DNA of 64,000 nucleotides from Martinezella miluonensis. Lineage in GTDB: Bacteria; Pseudomonadota; Alphaproteobacteria; Rhizobiales; Rhizobiaceae. Within the stretch, counting starts at the first letter, position 1. Each line of letters begins with the position of its first letter. Shown here piece after piece: positions 52,719 to 62,001 of this stretch. The notes beneath the pieces are model-generated. The model saw nothing but the letters and a program-made list of their open reading frames with translations. It did no database searches and was not told the origin of the DNA. The stretch is taken from positions 1-64,000 of the forward strand of contig NZ_FMAH01000030.1 in NCBI RefSeq assembly GCF_900094545.1, given 5' to 3'. A program made the translations under genes and the position numbers.

Positions 52719-54017
52719 TCAACCTTCGATGAAGATTAGTGCGGGGGTTTCGAGCAGAGCCTTGATCCGCTGCACGAAAACCGCTGCGTCCCAGCCATCG
52801 ACGATCCGATGGTCGAAGCTCGACGACAGGTTCATGATCTTGCGCGGGACGAACTGCGTGCCGTCCCAGACGGGCCGGGTCATGATCTTGTTGACGCCGA
52901 CGATCGCCACTTCCGGATGATTGATGATCGGCGTCGTGACGATGCCGCCGAGCGCGCCGAGCGAGGTGATGGTGATCGTGGAGCCGGAAAGCTCCTCACG
53001 CGCGGCAGTGCCGTTGCGAGCGGCATCGGCGAGGCGCGTGAGTTCGGCGGCGACGTCCCAGATCGACCGGGCCTCTGCGTGCCGGACGACGGGCACCGTC
53101 AGGCCGGACGGCGTCTGCGTGGCGATGCCGATATGGACGGCACTGTAGCGGGTGACGACACCGGCATCGTCGTCGAATGTGGCGTTGACGCCGTGCTGCT
53201 CGCCAATCGTCTTGACGAGCGCGCGCATCAGGAACGGCAGGATGGTCAGCTTCGGCTGATCAGACTTGCGGCCGGCATTCATCGTCGCGCGCAGGTCCTC
53301 GAGGTCGGTAACATCAACCTCTTCGACATAGGTGATGTGCGGAATGCGCGAGCTTGCCAAACGCATCTTCTCGGCTATGCGGCGGCGCAAGCCGGTCACC
53401 TTGATCTCTTCGATGGCAGTCTTGCGAGCAAGCCCGGTTGGAGCAACAGCGGCGGACTGGGCGCCGCGCGCAATGAACTGGTCAAGGTCGTCATGGGTGA
53501 TGCGACGGGCCGGGCCGGTACCGGTCACCTGGCGCAGATCGACGCCGGCCTCCTGGGCACGCAAGCGGACGGCAGGGGAAGCGAGCGGTCGCTCCGTCGG
53601 TTCGCGAGCGACAGCATGCTCGGCGAATTTTTCCGGCTCGGTGATTAAGGCTTCGACCAACGGTCTGGTCGAAGGCGACGGTGCCGACTTCGCCTCTGCG
53701 GGCTTGTCTTTGACTTCTTCCACCTTCACCGGCGGCTCAATCGTGGTGGCTCGAGCCTCTTCGGCTCCGCCCTCGCCGGCAACCTCGATGCGCAGCAAGG
53801 GTGCTTTGACGGCGACTGTGTCGCCGACCTCGGCGCCGAGCCAGAGGACGACACCATCGACCGGAGAGGGAATTTCCACCGTCGCCTTATCGGTCATGAC
53901 AGCGGCGAGCACCATGTCCTCACGTACCGGGTCGCCCGGCTTGACATGCCATTCGACCAGTTCGGCCTCGGCCACGCCTTCGCCCACATCGGGCATCTTG
54001 ATGACAAACTCGCCCAT
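52719..54017 (-). CDS. bkdB: Branched-chain 2-oxoacid dehydrogenase E2 (dihydrolipoyl acyltransferase)
   Basis: The 432-residue protein has one lipoyl domain (1-80, lipoyl Lys44 in MTDKATVEIPSP), an Ala/Pro/Glu linker, a peripheral-subunit binding domain (about 150-190, ASPAVRLRAQEAGVDLRQV) and the catalytic domain with SFDHRIVDGWDA near the C-terminus. It transfers acyl groups from E1 to CoA. GGAGGG before ATG 54017. Two bases separate it from the E1-beta stop. Confidence 0.95.
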   Translation of the reverse strand: MGEFVIKMPDVGEGVAEAELVEWHVKPGDPVREDMVLAAVMTDKATVEIPSPVDGVVLWLGAEVGDTVAVKAPLLRIEVAGEGGAEEARATTIEPPVKVEEVKDKPAEAKSAPSPSTRPLVEALITEPEKFAEHAVAREPTERPLASPAVRLRAQEAGVDLRQVTGTGPARRITHDDLDQFIARGAQSAAVAPTGLARKTAIEEIKVTGLRRRIAEKMRLASSRIPHITYVEEVDVTDLEDLRATMNAGRKSDQPKLTILPFLMRALVKTIGEQHGVNATFDDDAGVVTRYSAVHIGIATQTPSGLTVPVVRHAEARSIWDVAAELTRLADAARNGTAAREELSGSTITITSLGALGGIVTTPIINHPEVAIVGVNKIMTRPVWDGTQFVPRKIMNLSSSFDHRIVDGWDAAVFVQRIKALLETPALIFIEG

Positions 54018-54019
54018 CC

Positions 54020-55033
54020 TCAGCCCTCCATCACTTCTTTCAACGCCCGGCCGACACGGGCGGGGCCAGGGAAATAGTCCCATTCCTGTGCATGCGGATA
54101 GGGCGTGTCCCAGCCGGTCACGCGCACGATCGGCGCCTCGAGACTATAGAAGCAATGCTCCTGAACCAGCGAAGCGATTTCGCCGCCGAAGCCGGAGGTG
54201 AGCGTCGCTTCGTGCACGACGACACAACGGCCTGTCTTCTTCACCGACTGGACGATGGTATCGAGGTCGAGCGGCAGGAGGCTGCGCAGGTCGATCACCT
54301 CGGCATCGATCCCCGTCTCTTCCGCCGCGGCGAGCGCCACATGCACCATCGTGCCATAGGCGATGACGGTAACCGCACTGCCGGCCCGGCGGACTTCCGC
54401 CTTGCCGATCGGGATCGTGTAGTGCCCCTCCGGAACCTCGCCGAGCTCATGTTTCGACCAGGGCGTAACGGGCCGCTCGTGATGGCCGTCGAAGGGGCCG
54501 TTATAGAGCCGCTTGGGTTCGAGGAACATCACCGGATCCGTATCCTCGATCGCCGCGATCAGCAGGCCCTTGGCATCGTAGGGGTTGGAAGGCACGATCA
54601 CCTTCAGGCCGCAGACATGGGTGAACAGCGCCTCGGGGCTCTGGCTGTGCGTCTGCCCGCCGAAGATGCCGCCGCCCGTCGGCATGCGCACGACGATCGG
54701 GCAGGTGAAGTCGCCGTTGGAGCGATAGCGGATGCGTGCCGCCTCCTGGGTGATCTGGTCATAGGCGGGATACATATAGTCGGCGAACTGGATTTCGACG
54801 CATGGCTTTAAGCCATAAGCCGCCATGCCGATCGCGGTGCCAAGGATGCCGGATTCATTGATCGGCGCATCAAAGCAGCGGGTCTTGCCATACTTGGCTT
54901 GCAGCCCCTGCGTGGCACGGAAAACGCCGCCGAAATAGCCGACGTCTTCGCCGAAGACGACGACATTGTCGTCACGCCCCATCGAGACGTCCATGGCGCT
55001 GCGCACGGCCTCGATCATTGTCATTCTTGCCAT
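54020..55033 (-). CDS. bkdA2: Branched-chain 2-oxoacid dehydrogenase E1 beta subunit
   Basis: The 337-residue thiamine-diphosphate enzyme subunit has GEDVGYFGGVFRATQGL, FDAPINESGILGTAIGMA and RMPTGGGIFGGQTHSQSPE, as in transketolase-like E1-beta chains. Length is standard for BkdA2. ATG 55033 lies 2 bp before the E1-alpha stop triplet (one base between genes), so the two subunits are translated together. Confidence 0.95.
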   Translation of the reverse strand: MARMTMIEAVRSAMDVSMGRDDNVVVFGEDVGYFGGVFRATQGLQAKYGKTRCFDAPINESGILGTAIGMAAYGLKPCVEIQFADYMYPAYDQITQEAARIRYRSNGDFTCPIVVRMPTGGGIFGGQTHSQSPEALFTHVCGLKVIVPSNPYDAKGLLIAAIEDTDPVMFLEPKRLYNGPFDGHHERPVTPWSKHELGEVPEGHYTIPIGKAEVRRAGSAVTVIAYGTMVHVALAAAEETGIDAEVIDLRSLLPLDLDTIVQSVKKTGRCVVVHEATLTSGFGGEIASLVQEHCFYSLEAPIVRVTGWDTPYPHAQEWDYFPGPARVGRALKEVMEG

Positions 55034-55034
55034 G

Positions 55035-56267
55035 TCAGTATCCTGCCTTCTGCCGCTGGCGGCGGATATGGGCGGGCATTTCCGCATAGACGCCCTCGAA
55101 GATGTCCCGCACCGACGGCTTTCCGCCGGCATGGAGCGTGCCGTGGCTTTCGGCTTGCTTCTGTGCCTCGATGACCTCATCGAGGACCTCGGCCTCCGCC
55201 TGGGCGTGGCGTTCTTCAGACCAGACACCGCGCACGATCAGATGCTTCTTCAGCCGCAACACCGGATCACCAAGCGGCCAGGCCTCGGATTCGGTCTTCG
55301 GACGGTAGGCACTCGGGTCATCGGATGTGGAGTGGGCGCCGACGCGATAGGTAACATATTCGATCAGCGTCGGGCCGAGGTTGCGCCGTGCGCGCTCGGC
55401 AGCCCATTTGGCAACGGCATAAACAGCCAAATAGTCGTTGCCATCGACACGCAGCGCCGGGATGCCGAAGCCGAGACCTCGAGCGGCGAAGGTGCCGGAG
55501 CCGCCGCGGGCGATGCCCTGGAAGGTCGAAATGGCCCACTGGTTGTTGACGATGTTGAGGATGACAGGCGCTTTGTAGGTGGAGGCAAAGACCAAAGCGG
55601 AGTGGAAGTCGGATTCGGCGGTCGAGCCGTCGCCGATCCAGGCGGCCGCGATCTTGGTGTCGTTCTTGATGGCCGACGCCATGGCCCAGCCGACGGCCTG
55701 CACATATTGGGTGGCAAGGTTGCCGGAGATGGTGAAGAAGCCATGTTCCTTTGACGAATACATGATCGGCAGTTGCCGGCCACGCAGCGGATCCGCCTCG
55801 TTCGAATAGATCTGGTTCATCATCTCGACCATGGGATAGTCGTCGGCGATCAGCAGCCCCGCCTGCCGGTAGGTCGGGAAGTTCATGTCTCCCTTGTTCA
55901 GCGCCTTGCGGAAAGCGGAACTGACCGCCTCCTCACCAAGGTGCTGCATATAGAAGGAGGTCTTTCCCTGCCGCTGCGCCATCAGCATGCGGGCGTCGAA
56001 GGCCCTGAGCTTCATCATGTTGCGCAGCCCCGTCAGCAGCTCCTCATCGGAGAGCAGCCCGGCCCAGGGGCCGACCGCCTCGCCGTCGCGGTTGAGCACG
56101 CGGATGATGGAATAGGCGAGATCGCGAATCTCTTCCGGTGCCACGTCAATCGCCGGCCGCGGCACGGACCCGGCTTTTGCGATCTTGACGTTGGAGAAAT
56201 CCGGCTGGCCGCCGGGCCGGACCGCCGGCTCGGGGACGTGCAGGCTCAGATTTGGAACCTCATTCAT
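55035..56267 (-). CDS. bkdA1: Branched-chain 2-oxoacid dehydrogenase E1 alpha subunit
   Basis: The 410-residue subunit carries the thiamine-diphosphate motif (AAWIGDGSTAESDFHSAL ... NNQWAIST) and the YRVGAHSTSDDPSAYR phosphorylation-loop-like segment of branched-chain E1-alpha. It decarboxylates 2-oxoacids from Val, Leu and Ile. It leads the complex genes and follows the acyl-CoA dehydrogenase by 69 bp on the same strand. Confidence 0.95.
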   Translation of the reverse strand: MNEVPNLSLHVPEPAVRPGGQPDFSNVKIAKAGSVPRPAIDVAPEEIRDLAYSIIRVLNRDGEAVGPWAGLLSDEELLTGLRNMMKLRAFDARMLMAQRQGKTSFYMQHLGEEAVSSAFRKALNKGDMNFPTYRQAGLLIADDYPMVEMMNQIYSNEADPLRGRQLPIMYSSKEHGFFTISGNLATQYVQAVGWAMASAIKNDTKIAAAWIGDGSTAESDFHSALVFASTYKAPVILNIVNNQWAISTFQGIARGGSGTFAARGLGFGIPALRVDGNDYLAVYAVAKWAAERARRNLGPTLIEYVTYRVGAHSTSDDPSAYRPKTESEAWPLGDPVLRLKKHLIVRGVWSEERHAQAEAEVLDEVIEAQKQAESHGTLHAGGKPSVRDIFEGVYAEMPAHIRRQRQKAGY

Positions 56268-56336
56268 ATCCTGTGATACCTCCCTTGTCGGCCGCCCTGC
56301 CCGTTGCTCCCCACGGCAAGCACGGCCGCAGATATT

Positions 56337-57464
56337 CTACAAATTGCGTGCGATAACGATGCGCTGGACGTCGCTCGTTCCCTCGTAGATCTGGCAGATG
56401 CGGACATCGCGGTAGATGCGCTCAACCGGATAGTCCGCCATGTATCCGTAGCCGCCATGAATCTGGATCGCATCGGAGCAGACCCTTTCGGCCATTTCCG
56501 AGGCGAACAGTTTGGCCATGGACGCTTCGGTGAGACAGGGTTGTCCTTCCTCCTTCAACTGGGCGGCATGCAGCACCATCTGGCGGGCCACCTCGATCTG
56601 CGTCGCCATGTCGGCGAGCCGGAAGGCAACCGCCTGATGGTCGATGATCGGCGAGCCGAAGGCCGTGCGCTCGCGGGCATAATCGCGCGCCGCCTCGAAA
56701 GCCGCGCGGGCCATGCCGACGGACTGCGATGCGATGCCGATGCGCCCGCCCTCCAGATTCGACAGGGCAATCCTGTAGCCGTCGCCTTCCTCACCAAGCC
56801 GATGATCTGCAGGGATGCGCATGTTGGTAAAGGCGATCTGACATGTGTCCGACGAGTGCAGGCCAAGCTTGTGTTCGACGCGCACGACCTCGTAGCCGGG
56901 CGTGTCGGTCGGCACGATGAAGGCGGAAATGCCCTTCTTGCCCGCATTCGGGTCGGTGACGGCGAAGACGATGATGATATTGCCGTTCTTGCCCGAAGTA
57001 ATGAACTGCTTGGCGCCGTCGATGACATAGTGATCTCCGTCGCGGCGGGCGCGGGTCTTCAGGTTCGAGGCGTCGGAGCCGGCCTGCGGCTCGGTGAGGG
57101 CAAAGCCGCCGATCCATTCACCACTGGCAAGTTTCGGAAGGAAACGCTGCTTCTGCTCCTCAGTGCCGTATTTCAGGATCGGCACGCAGCCGACGGAGCT
57201 GTGGACGCTCATGATGGTGGAGCAAGGGCCATCACCGGCGGCGATCTCCTCGAGCGCCACGGCATAGGCGATCACGCCCGTTTCCGAGCCGCCATAGGCT
57301 TCGGGGACAAGCATGCCGAGGAAGCCGAGCTCACCCATTTCCTTCAGCTCTTCGCGAGGAAACCGGCTTTTCTCATCGCGCGCGGCCGCGCCCGGCGCCA
57401 GCCTTTCGCGCGCGAAATCGCGCGCCATATCGCGGATCTGGATCTGGTCTTCAGTCAGGATCAT
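56337..57464 (-). CDS. Short/branched-chain acyl-CoA dehydrogenase
   Basis: The 375-residue flavoenzyme has FALTEPQAGSDASNLKT, the FAD-binding VGMARAAFEAARDYARERTAFG, IQIHGGYGYMADYPVER and the catalytic Glu in QIYEGTSDVQR. Size and context between thiolase and the bkd genes favour a role in isoleucine or valine breakdown (2-methylbutyryl- or isobutyryl-CoA). Exact chain specificity is not readable. Confidence 0.92.
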   Translation of the reverse strand: MILTEDQIQIRDMARDFARERLAPGAAARDEKSRFPREELKEMGELGFLGMLVPEAYGGSETGVIAYAVALEEIAAGDGPCSTIMSVHSSVGCVPILKYGTEEQKQRFLPKLASGEWIGGFALTEPQAGSDASNLKTRARRDGDHYVIDGAKQFITSGKNGNIIIVFAVTDPNAGKKGISAFIVPTDTPGYEVVRVEHKLGLHSSDTCQIAFTNMRIPADHRLGEEGDGYRIALSNLEGGRIGIASQSVGMARAAFEAARDYARERTAFGSPIIDHQAVAFRLADMATQIEVARQMVLHAAQLKEEGQPCLTEASMAKLFASEMAERVCSDAIQIHGGYGYMADYPVERIYRDVRICQIYEGTSDVQRIVIARNL

Positions 57465-57489
57465 GTCGCGGTCTCCTCCTCGAAACCGT

Positions 57490-58677
57490 TCAATTCAGTT
57501 CGACGGCCATCGCGGTCGCCTCACCGCCACCGATGCAGAGGGTCGCCATGCCGCGTTTCATGCCGTAACGCCTGAGTGCGGAAAGCAGCGTAACAAGCAC
57601 GCGGGCGCCGGATGCACCGATCGGATGGCCGAGCGCACAGGCGCCGCCATGAATATTGACCTTGTCATACGGCAAGTCGAGATCGCGCATCGCAGCCATG
57701 GCGACGACGGCAAAGGCCTCATTGATCTCGAACAGGTCGACATCCCCAAGGTTCCAGCCAGTGCGTTCGCCAAGCTTACGCAGCGCACCGATCGGTGCCG
57801 TCGCGAAGAGATTGGGCGCCTGCGAATGCGTGGCGTGGCCGACGATGGTGGCAAGCGGAGCGATGCCCTCGCGCTCGGCCTGAGAGCGCCGCATCAGCAC
57901 CAGCGCGGCAGCACCATCTGATATGGAAGATGCGTTCGCAGCGGTCACCGTGCCGTTTTCGCGAAAGGCCGGCTTCAGCGTCGGAATCTTCTCGAGCTTC
58001 GCCTTGCCGGGCTGCTCGTCACGGCTGACGACCAGCTCGGACCGCCCCGCCTTTACGGTGACGGGCACGATCTCGGCGTCGAAGGCGCCCTCTTCAATCG
58101 CATTGCGGGCGCGGGTCAAAGATGTGACGGCGTAGTCGTCCTGCGCAGGGCGAGTGAACTGGTAGGCCTCGGCGCAGTCCTCCGCGAAGGTGCCCATGAG
58201 GCGTCCCTTGTCATACGCATCCTCCAGCCCGTCCAGGAACATATGGTCGATGACACGGCCGTGTCCGAGCCGGTAGCCGCTGCGGGCCCGGTCGAGGAGG
58301 TAAGGTGCATTCGTCATGCTCTCCATGCCGCCGGCGACGGCGATCGAAGCGCTGCCGGCGCCGATAAGATCATGTGCCAACATGACGGCCTTCATCCCCG
58401 AACCGCACATCTTGTTGACGGTGGTCGCCCCCGTGGCAAACGGCAGACCCGCCGCGATCGCGGCTTGCCTGGCCGGCGCCTGGCCTTGTCCGGCCGGAAG
58501 AACGCAACCGAAAACCGTCTCATCCACGGCGTCAGGGCTGATGCCGCTGCGCTCAAGCGCGGCGCGGATGGCAGCCGCGCCGAGTTCCGCTGCGGTCGAA
58601 TCTCTGAAATCCCCCTGAAAACCGCCAATTGGCGTACGGGCCGAGCCAACGATGACGATCGGATCCTGTAGCGTCAT
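57490..58677 (-). CDS. Acetyl-CoA C-acyltransferase (thiolase)
   Basis: The 395-residue thiolase has nucleophilic Cys in NKMCGSGMKAV (about residue 90), the GGACALGHPIGASGAR histidine block and the second Cys in CIGGGEATAM. In this operon it would cleave 2-methylacetoacetyl-CoA from isoleucine to acetyl- and propionyl-CoA. It lies between the SDR (27 bp) and the acyl-CoA dehydrogenase (25 bp). Confidence 0.93.
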   Translation of the reverse strand: MTLQDPIVIVGSARTPIGGFQGDFRDSTAAELGAAAIRAALERSGISPDAVDETVFGCVLPAGQGQAPARQAAIAAGLPFATGATTVNKMCGSGMKAVMLAHDLIGAGSASIAVAGGMESMTNAPYLLDRARSGYRLGHGRVIDHMFLDGLEDAYDKGRLMGTFAEDCAEAYQFTRPAQDDYAVTSLTRARNAIEEGAFDAEIVPVTVKAGRSELVVSRDEQPGKAKLEKIPTLKPAFRENGTVTAANASSISDGAAALVLMRRSQAEREGIAPLATIVGHATHSQAPNLFATAPIGALRKLGERTGWNLGDVDLFEINEAFAVVAMAAMRDLDLPYDKVNIHGGACALGHPIGASGARVLVTLLSALRRYGMKRGMATLCIGGGEATAMAVELN

Positions 58678-58704
58678 ATCAAAACCTCCCGTAATGAGCC
58701 TGTC

Positions 58705-59472
58705 TCAGTGCGGCGCCATGCGCAACGCACCATCGAGGCGGATGACCTCGCCATTCAGCATGACGTTTTCACAGATGTGGCGCACCAATCCGGCGAATTC
58801 CACCGGCCTCCCAAGACGCGTCGGAAAGGGCACGCTCTTGCCAAGCGATTCCCGTACCTCTTGCGGCATGCCGGCCATCATCGGCGTCTCGAAGATGCCT
58901 GGCGCGACCGTGACGACCCGAATGCCGCTGCGAGCCAATTCCCGGGCGATCGGCAGCGTCATGGCCGCAACGCCACCCTTGGAGGCCGCATAGGCCGCCT
59001 GACCAACCTGCCCATCGAAAGCGGCGATCGATGCTGTGTTGACGATGAGGCCACGCTCGCCCTCCGCATCAGGCTCATTCTTGGCGATTGCCGCTGCGGC
59101 GAGCCGGATCATGTTGAAAGTGCCGATGAGATTGATGCCGATCGTGCGAGCAAAGCTGTCAAGCCGGTGCGGGCCATTGCGACCGATCACCTTTTCGCCC
59201 GGAGCGACGCCGGCGCAATTCACCAACCCATGCAGATGGCCGAAGCGCTCCTGCGCCGTGTCGATCGCGGCCTGCGCGTCCCCCTCCTCAGTGACATCGG
59301 TCTTGATAAAGGCTGCGCCGGCTCCAAGTTCAGCGACAATGCCGGCGCCTGTGTCCGTATTGAGGTCGGCGATCACCACATTCGCGCCCTCGCCCGCTAG
59401 CATCCGCGCGACCGCTGCACCAAGGCCCGAACCGCCACCGGTGATGACGAAACTCTTCCCACGGATCAACAT
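58705..59472 (-). CDS. SDR 3-hydroxyacyl-CoA dehydrogenase (HSD10-like)
   Basis: The 255-residue SDR has TGGGSGLG (about 11-18), VNCAGVAPGEKV and the catalytic YAASK in AAYAASKGGVAAM, with APGIFETPMMAGMPQEVRESLG. The APG-F-TPM-AGMP wording is typical of 17-beta-HSD10-type 3-hydroxy-2-methylbutyryl-CoA dehydrogenases of isoleucine degradation. It is the first gene of the operon; divergent from the AraC-type regulator. Confidence 0.9.
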   Translation of the reverse strand: MLIRGKSFVITGGGSGLGAAVARMLAGEGANVVIADLNTDTGAGIVAELGAGAAFIKTDVTEEGDAQAAIDTAQERFGHLHGLVNCAGVAPGEKVIGRNGPHRLDSFARTIGINLIGTFNMIRLAAAAIAKNEPDAEGERGLIVNTASIAAFDGQVGQAAYAASKGGVAAMTLPIARELARSGIRVVTVAPGIFETPMMAGMPQEVRESLGKSVPFPTRLGRPVEFAGLVRHICENVMLNGEVIRLDGALRMAPH

Positions 59473-59613
59473 GGTCGCTCTCCTCCAGCGCCTTCGATTT
59501 CAATAGGGCGACCTCAAAGCACCGAACGCTCGCCCGCCGTATTGCATCCTCCCGGCAGGGCGCGATTTGCTTGGCGCCTTGCCCTACTCTATCTCCGTGC
59601 GATATTGCATACG

Positions 59614-60678
59614 ATGACAGAAGCGTCTCAAACTATCGGCCAGTTTTACCATATTTCACAGGGCATGACGATGACGGAAGCCGCACGGCGGATGATATCA
59701 CCCTTCTTCGTGAAAGAGGCGCTCGATTGCGTTCGACGACAGGGAAAATCGCCCGAGCGAGTGCTGACTTCGCTCGGCCTGTCTACCCGGATGGACGCGC
59801 CGATTTCGGCAGAAAGCTATGGTGCACTGTGGCTCGCGATTGCGGCCGAGATGGACGACGAATTCTTCGGCATGGGCAGCAGGCCGATGCGGCGCGGCAG
59901 CTTCACGCTGCTCTGCCACTGCGTGTTGCATGCCAAGACCCTCGACCAGGCTCTGCGGCGCGCGCTGCGATTTTTGAACGTCGTGCTGGAAGACCCGCAA
60001 GGGCATCTCGAAATTGCCGATGGGCTGGCGCAGATCGTGCTGACGGATTCGGCAAGCGCGCGCTCCGCCTTTGCCTACCGGACCTACTGGATCCTGCTGC
60101 ACGGCATTACCTGCTGGCTCATCGGGCGCCGCATCCCCCTCCGGATGGTCGATTTCCGCTGCGCCGAGCCCGATCACGGAGCAGACTATCGACTTTTCTT
60201 CGGCGCACCCGTGCGCTTCTCGCAGCCGGTCAGCAGGCTCGCTTTCGATGCCTCCGTCCTGAAACTACCGGTGACACGCAACGAACAGGCTCTGAAACAG
60301 TTTCTGCGCAATGCTCCCGCCAACATCCTCGTGCGCTACCGCTATGACGCCGGCCTTGCCGCGAGCGTTCGCGAGCGGCTGCGGCAACTGCCGCCTGCGT
60401 CGTGGAAAGCATTCGATGATTTGGCTGCGCAGATGCGCATGTCACCCTCGACGCTGCGGCATCGCCTGCAGGCCGAGGGCCAGAATTACGCAGCCATCAG
60501 AGACGAAATCCGCCGCGATCTTGCAATCGAGATGCTGCAGACGACCGAGTTCGGAGTCGGAGAGATCGCGACACGCCTTGGCTTTTCCGAACCCAGCGCC
60601 TTTCATCGTGCATTTCGGAAATGGACAGCAAGAAGCCCGGCCGCATTTCGAAGAGAGACGACTGCGCGAGGCCCATGA
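59614..60678 (+). CDS. AraC-family regulator (AraC_binding_4-type sensor)
   Basis: From ATG 59614 the protein has 354 residues; other in-frame starts at 59665 and 59671 are possible, the latter with AGGG upstream. The N-terminal domain (MGSRPMRRGSFTLLCHCVL, KTLDQALRRALRFLN) is the type seen in regulators of fatty acid and branched-chain degradation; the C-terminus is the AraC DNA-binding domain (MRMSPSTLRHRLQAEGQNY, FGVGEIATRLGFSEPSAFHR). It is divergent from the branched-chain degradation operon and most likely controls it. Confidence 0.88.
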   Translation: MTEASQTIGQFYHISQGMTMTEAARRMISPFFVKEALDCVRRQGKSPERVLTSLGLSTRMDAPISAESYGALWLAIAAEMDDEFFGMGSRPMRRGSFTLLCHCVLHAKTLDQALRRALRFLNVVLEDPQGHLEIADGLAQIVLTDSASARSAFAYRTYWILLHGITCWLIGRRIPLRMVDFRCAEPDHGADYRLFFGAPVRFSQPVSRLAFDASVLKLPVTRNEQALKQFLRNAPANILVRYRYDAGLAASVRERLRQLPPASWKAFDDLAAQMRMSPSTLRHRLQAEGQNYAAIRDEIRRDLAIEMLQTTEFGVGEIATRLGFSEPSAFHRAFRKWTARSPAAFRRETTARGP

Positions 60679-61177
60679 TCTCTGCGGGACTGCCGATGCG
60701 GATCGGCCATGCGCAACTCGTTATGAGGTCGGCATGGCCGAATTTTCGTTACCGCCGCGCTCTCAGGCCCAACAATTCTTCAGACGGGGCATTGATGGCC
60801 CGAAACAGCACCGCACCGGCGACTGCGACGCCATTGCGCAATTCCGGCGAAGCGACGAGATTGCGGCTGTCCTTGCCGGTTGGAAGGAACCTTAGTGCGG
60901 AAGTGGGCCGTTCGAAACCGGCAAGCAAGCGAAATGCGGGGATTCCACGCTCCGCAAAATTGACGTGAACTGACGGGACTTCACTCAACTTCAAGCCGAA
61001 GTCTGAATCCGGCCGAGCCTGACCCGTCAGTGAAAACATCGTTCCATTTGAAGGCTATATGAGGTTTGCCGGCTTCATCCTGCTTGGGCACGCGCGTCAC
61101 GCCAAATGATGCGCGCGAGGCACCGCATGTTGTCCAAACCGCCTTGACGCCAGCCGGCATGAGACGTCATCGAAATG
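60679..61177. other. Gene-free stretch
   Basis: About 500 bp between convergent genes. Overlapping open frames on both strands (up to about 115 residues) show no recognisable family and no good start signals. I see no clear repeat. Confidence 0.5.
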
Positions 61178-61615
61178 CTATTGGGCCTTCCCCATCGCCG
61201 CCAAATCCGGATCTCCGACGCTGATTACCGTCAATCGGTGTCGGTGTTCGTCACGGGCGGTCCAACTGATCGATTGACCAGCGGAAAGGCCGATCAGTGC
61301 CGTTCCGATCGGGGTTAGAATAGAAACCCTCCCAAGCGAAATGTCCGCCTCGCCGGGATAGACCAGCGACACGCGACGTTCCTGCCCGTCGTCCGAGTGA
61401 TATTCCACCGTCGAGCCCATCCGCACGATACCTCGCGGCATGGCTTCGTCGCTGACCACATCAGCTCTGTCGAGCTCAACCAACAATTCCTCCGCGATGA
61501 TCGGCGAACGATCGGAGATCGCTTCCGCGAGTTTCGTCAGCCTATCGCGATCCGTCCGACAGATGGCGATACTGGGTTTGCCCTGATGCAGGCCGATTTT
61601 CTGATCTTTTGCCAT
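61178..61615 (-). CDS. rnk: Rnk-like regulator of nucleoside diphosphate kinase (GreA/B C-domain family)
   Basis: The 145-residue protein has a short N-terminal helical part and the GreA/GreB C-terminal FKBP-like domain (MGSTVEYHSDDG, RRVSLVYPGEAD, LTPIGTALIGLSAGQSISW). Rnk proteins bind RNA polymerase but lack the long coiled coil of GreA. ATG 61615 is used; a TTG at 61627 is also in frame. Confidence 0.85.
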   Translation of the reverse strand: MAKDQKIGLHQGKPSIAICRTDRDRLTKLAEAISDRSPIIAEELLVELDRADVVSDEAMPRGIVRMGSTVEYHSDDGQERRVSLVYPGEADISLGRVSILTPIGTALIGLSAGQSISWTARDEHRHRLTVISVGDPDLAAMGKAQ

Positions 61616-62001
61616 GGAGATGCTCAAGCTCTTGCCAATCGAATGTTCCGAAAAGCGCAGCTTTGCCGCGAGCTAAGACGGAACTGAAGGAGGGAGGACA
61701 TTACGCAAGCCCCGCACTTGGAACAGAGGCCAAGCCGGGGCTAGTTTCCCGCGATGGGAAACGGCCGATGCGTTAGGCAAGACGCAAATATGCGGCGCGA
61801 GACGTTCATGCATGTATCGTTGGATTTAAAGGAACGTTTGTCAAGCCTGACCAATCAGGCGTATGCCATCCACCGACGACCGGTTGCAACGTCTGGCATT
61901 CGGGGGCAGACGATTTGGCTGTGAAATGACCAAAGGAGCGATCGGCCTCTTGTTGCCGCGTCACTCCTAAACTGGCGTTGTGTCGAGAGATACGGCGAGA
62001 A
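61616..62001. other. Gene-free stretch
   Basis: About 385 bp without convincing coding content. It includes a small perfect hairpin, GCCTGA (61845-61850) and TCAGGC (61855-61860), between the amidohydrolase end and the Rnk promoter; this may act in 3' processing or termination of the amidohydrolase transcript. Confidence 0.5.

Noticed and set aside
56304..57575. A 423-codon open frame on the plus strand
   Set aside because: Antisense to the acyl-CoA dehydrogenase, whose motifs are unmistakable; no start signal or family features on the plus strand.
60749..61039. A 96-codon open frame on the minus strand
   Set aside because: No start signal or family features, and the plus strand is open over the same bases; left as unannotated gap.
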